A program made the translations under genes and the position numbers. Of a stretch of DNA of 64,000 bases, positions 1-64,000 are shown one piece after another; position 1 is the first letter of the stretch, and each line of letters starts with the position of its first letter. The stretch lies in assembly GCF_964019385.1 (NCBI RefSeq), contig NC_088647.1, positions 13,265,422 to 13,329,421 on the forward strand, read 5' to 3'. The notes under the pieces were generated by a model that saw only the letters and a list, made by a program, of their open reading frames with translations, did no database searches and was not told where the DNA came from. The stretch comes from Sycon ciliatum. Its lineage: Eukaryota; Porifera; Calcarea; Leucosolenida; Sycettidae.

Positions 1-799
1 GGACTTCCAGGAATATCAAGAATGTGTTCAGTTTACTATGCAGCCAATAGCATCAGTGTGAATGACAGCATCCGCATCGAGCACGCACCATACCAGTGGA
101 AATCAATGTTCCGTACAAGTCAGGCTTCTAAGGATTTCGTGAAGTTCAGTATTACCTAGCGTTACTGCAGAAGCTAAAACAAGGAGACCCCCGATTGGAG
201 CCACGTCTCCTTTCAGTGGATGGCAATGGCATCCTCCACGAAAGAGCCTGGGGTGTGACGGTAGCCATAAACAAATGTTATACAATACACATTGCCCTTT
301 TCCCCATGTTAACTTATTACCAGGACCCGTTTTGGACGTTCTGTAGTTGCATGCTACAACGCCCTTTGTTCCCTGGACCTCATTTTGGACGTGTTGCAAA
401 GGTGTATACAGCACCCCCTGTCCCCTACTCCGCGATGTGACAATTTCCACTTTTCCCATACTTACGCTTTTTTAAATTTATTTTCAAGACAATAATTATT
501 GGTTTTCCACCTTCCTCATGCTGGATAGAGCTAGTGACTATGTAGATCTTCGCCCGAAATTCTTTTTCATGTGAACATTCATTCAGGGCACGCTTCGTAG
601 CGGGAATAGCAGTAAACACCGGGTCCTGAACATTCAACACCCAACCGGGTCTACAGGATTCTACGAGATGCCACGGGATATTGTACATCTGTACAACGTG
701 CATCCTTCTTCCCAGTTCTTTCTCATTGCAGTGACATACAGATGAATAACAGAGTAAAGAGAGCGGTGCAAACAGAACACAGCAGCCAGTACAACACAC
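1..799. other. intron sequence, nothing recognised
   Basis: No conserved peptide matching the next part of the family protein, no repeat array and no inverted-repeat element were recognised here. Open frames on both strands are short and uninformative. Confidence 0.5.
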
Positions 800-63448
<62,649 letters not shown>

Positions 63449-63492
63449 CTGCAAGAACACCATGCCGCCCCACACAGGCACACAGTACAAAG

Positions 63493-63834
63493 TCATGTAC
63501 AATACAGGAACACAGTACATGTACAATACAGGCACACAGTACATGTACAATACAGGAATACAGTACATGCCGAAATAGGTACGAAAATCCAAAACGAAAA
63601 TCGGTTTTTATAAGTATAATTTAAATAAAATACTGGTACCTACTTCGTCCTCGTGTTTACTCGAATTATAAAAAAACCTCCACAAAACCCTCGGCTTCGC
63701 CTCGGGTTTTGTGTCGGTTTTTTATTTCTCGTAAACACCTCGGACTCAGTTACTATTCTATAAGTACAATACAGGCACACAGTACATGTACAATACAGGA
63801 ATACAGTACATGTACAATACAGGAATACAGTACC
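63493..63834 (+). repeat. 24-bp minisatellite split by an insertion
   Basis: TACATGTACAATACAGGCAC plus ACAG units occur at 63493-63569 and again at 63763-63834. About 190 bp of unrelated sequence separates them, containing the hairpin AACCCTCGGCTTCGCCTCGG and GTTTT, presumably an inserted element. Confidence 0.85.
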
Positions 63835-63837
63835 AGG

Positions 63838-64000
63838 GCCGGAGGAAGGAGTTTGGGAGTGGTCCGGCCAACCTTTGAGGGGGGTGCGGGGACCTCCCCC
63901 GGGAGAAATATTTAAAATTTACGTGAAATAGAGCGAATTTGGGCATCTCTTAAGGCTCCAGAAAATCCAGAAAATTATAGTAAATCAACACAAACACAAC
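63838..64000. other. interspersed-repeat fragment, no exon seen
   Basis: Contains CCAGGGCCGGAGGAAGGAG and GGGGTGCGGGGACCTCCCCC, typical of degenerate dispersed repeats. The upstream gene exons must lie beyond the window. Confidence 0.4.

Overview
The window is eukaryotic and looks like a metazoan genome. It is intron-rich, has canonical GT-AG splicing, and is packed with microsatellites, minisatellites and DNA-transposon relics. I read one host gene, on the minus strand, running through almost the whole window. It is the ortholog of the giant PHR-family ubiquitin ligase MYCBP2/PAM/Highwire/RPM-1. I could place about 57 exons (roughly 10.4 kb of coding sequence, about 3,480 codons). They are in the same domain order as the vertebrate protein, as I know it from memory: RCC1-like repeats, PHR1, helical linker, PHR2, filamin-type domain, SH3-like modules, a Cys/His-rich motif, and a DOC/APC10-like domain. 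The true 5' end lies beyond base 64000. The C-terminal RING/tandem-cysteine catalytic region lies beyond base 1. The protein is clearly orthologous but strongly diverged, and the repeat content fits a marine invertebrate, possibly an early-branching one such as a sponge. That placement is inference and cannot be settled from this window.

Layout (gene runs from high to low coordinates): RCC1-like exons 63.4-55.3 kb; pre-PHR exons 53.8-50.2 kb; PHR1 49.8-44.8 kb; helical linker 42.0-38.7 kb; PHR2 38.6-37.1 kb; second linker 36.7-29.4 kb; filamin-like 28.5-24.5 kb; SH3-like modules 22.7-12.6 kb and the start of one 2.9-kb exon at 10.7-7.8 kb; post-motif helical exons 6.4-4.6 kb; DOC-like 4.3-2.5 kb; last visible exons 2.2-0.8 kb. 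The large exon carries an unusual Gly/Asn/Ala/Phe-rich block with GLFG and FG motifs like those of nucleoporins, which I do not know from this family.

The introns hold the rest. There is a decayed hAT-type transposase (14.5-16.9 kb) broken by a 38-bp tandem expansion, and a 5'-truncated, stop-bearing LINE reverse-transcriptase relic (18.7-20.1 kb). At least fifteen non-autonomous terminal-inverted-repeat elements are visible, two with perfect 8-bp target duplications and one with TTAA ends. Three large TTAA-flanked foldback palindromes (about 0.86-0.95 kb each) and several tRNA-derived SINEs are also present. Tandem repeats include a perfect (CA)387 tract, a 65-copy 28-bp minisatellite, and sense-strand CTG and CCTG expansions. 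Many simple repeats lie within about 30 nt of a 3' splice site of the host gene, mostly with the UG, CU or UUG strand as the sense strand.
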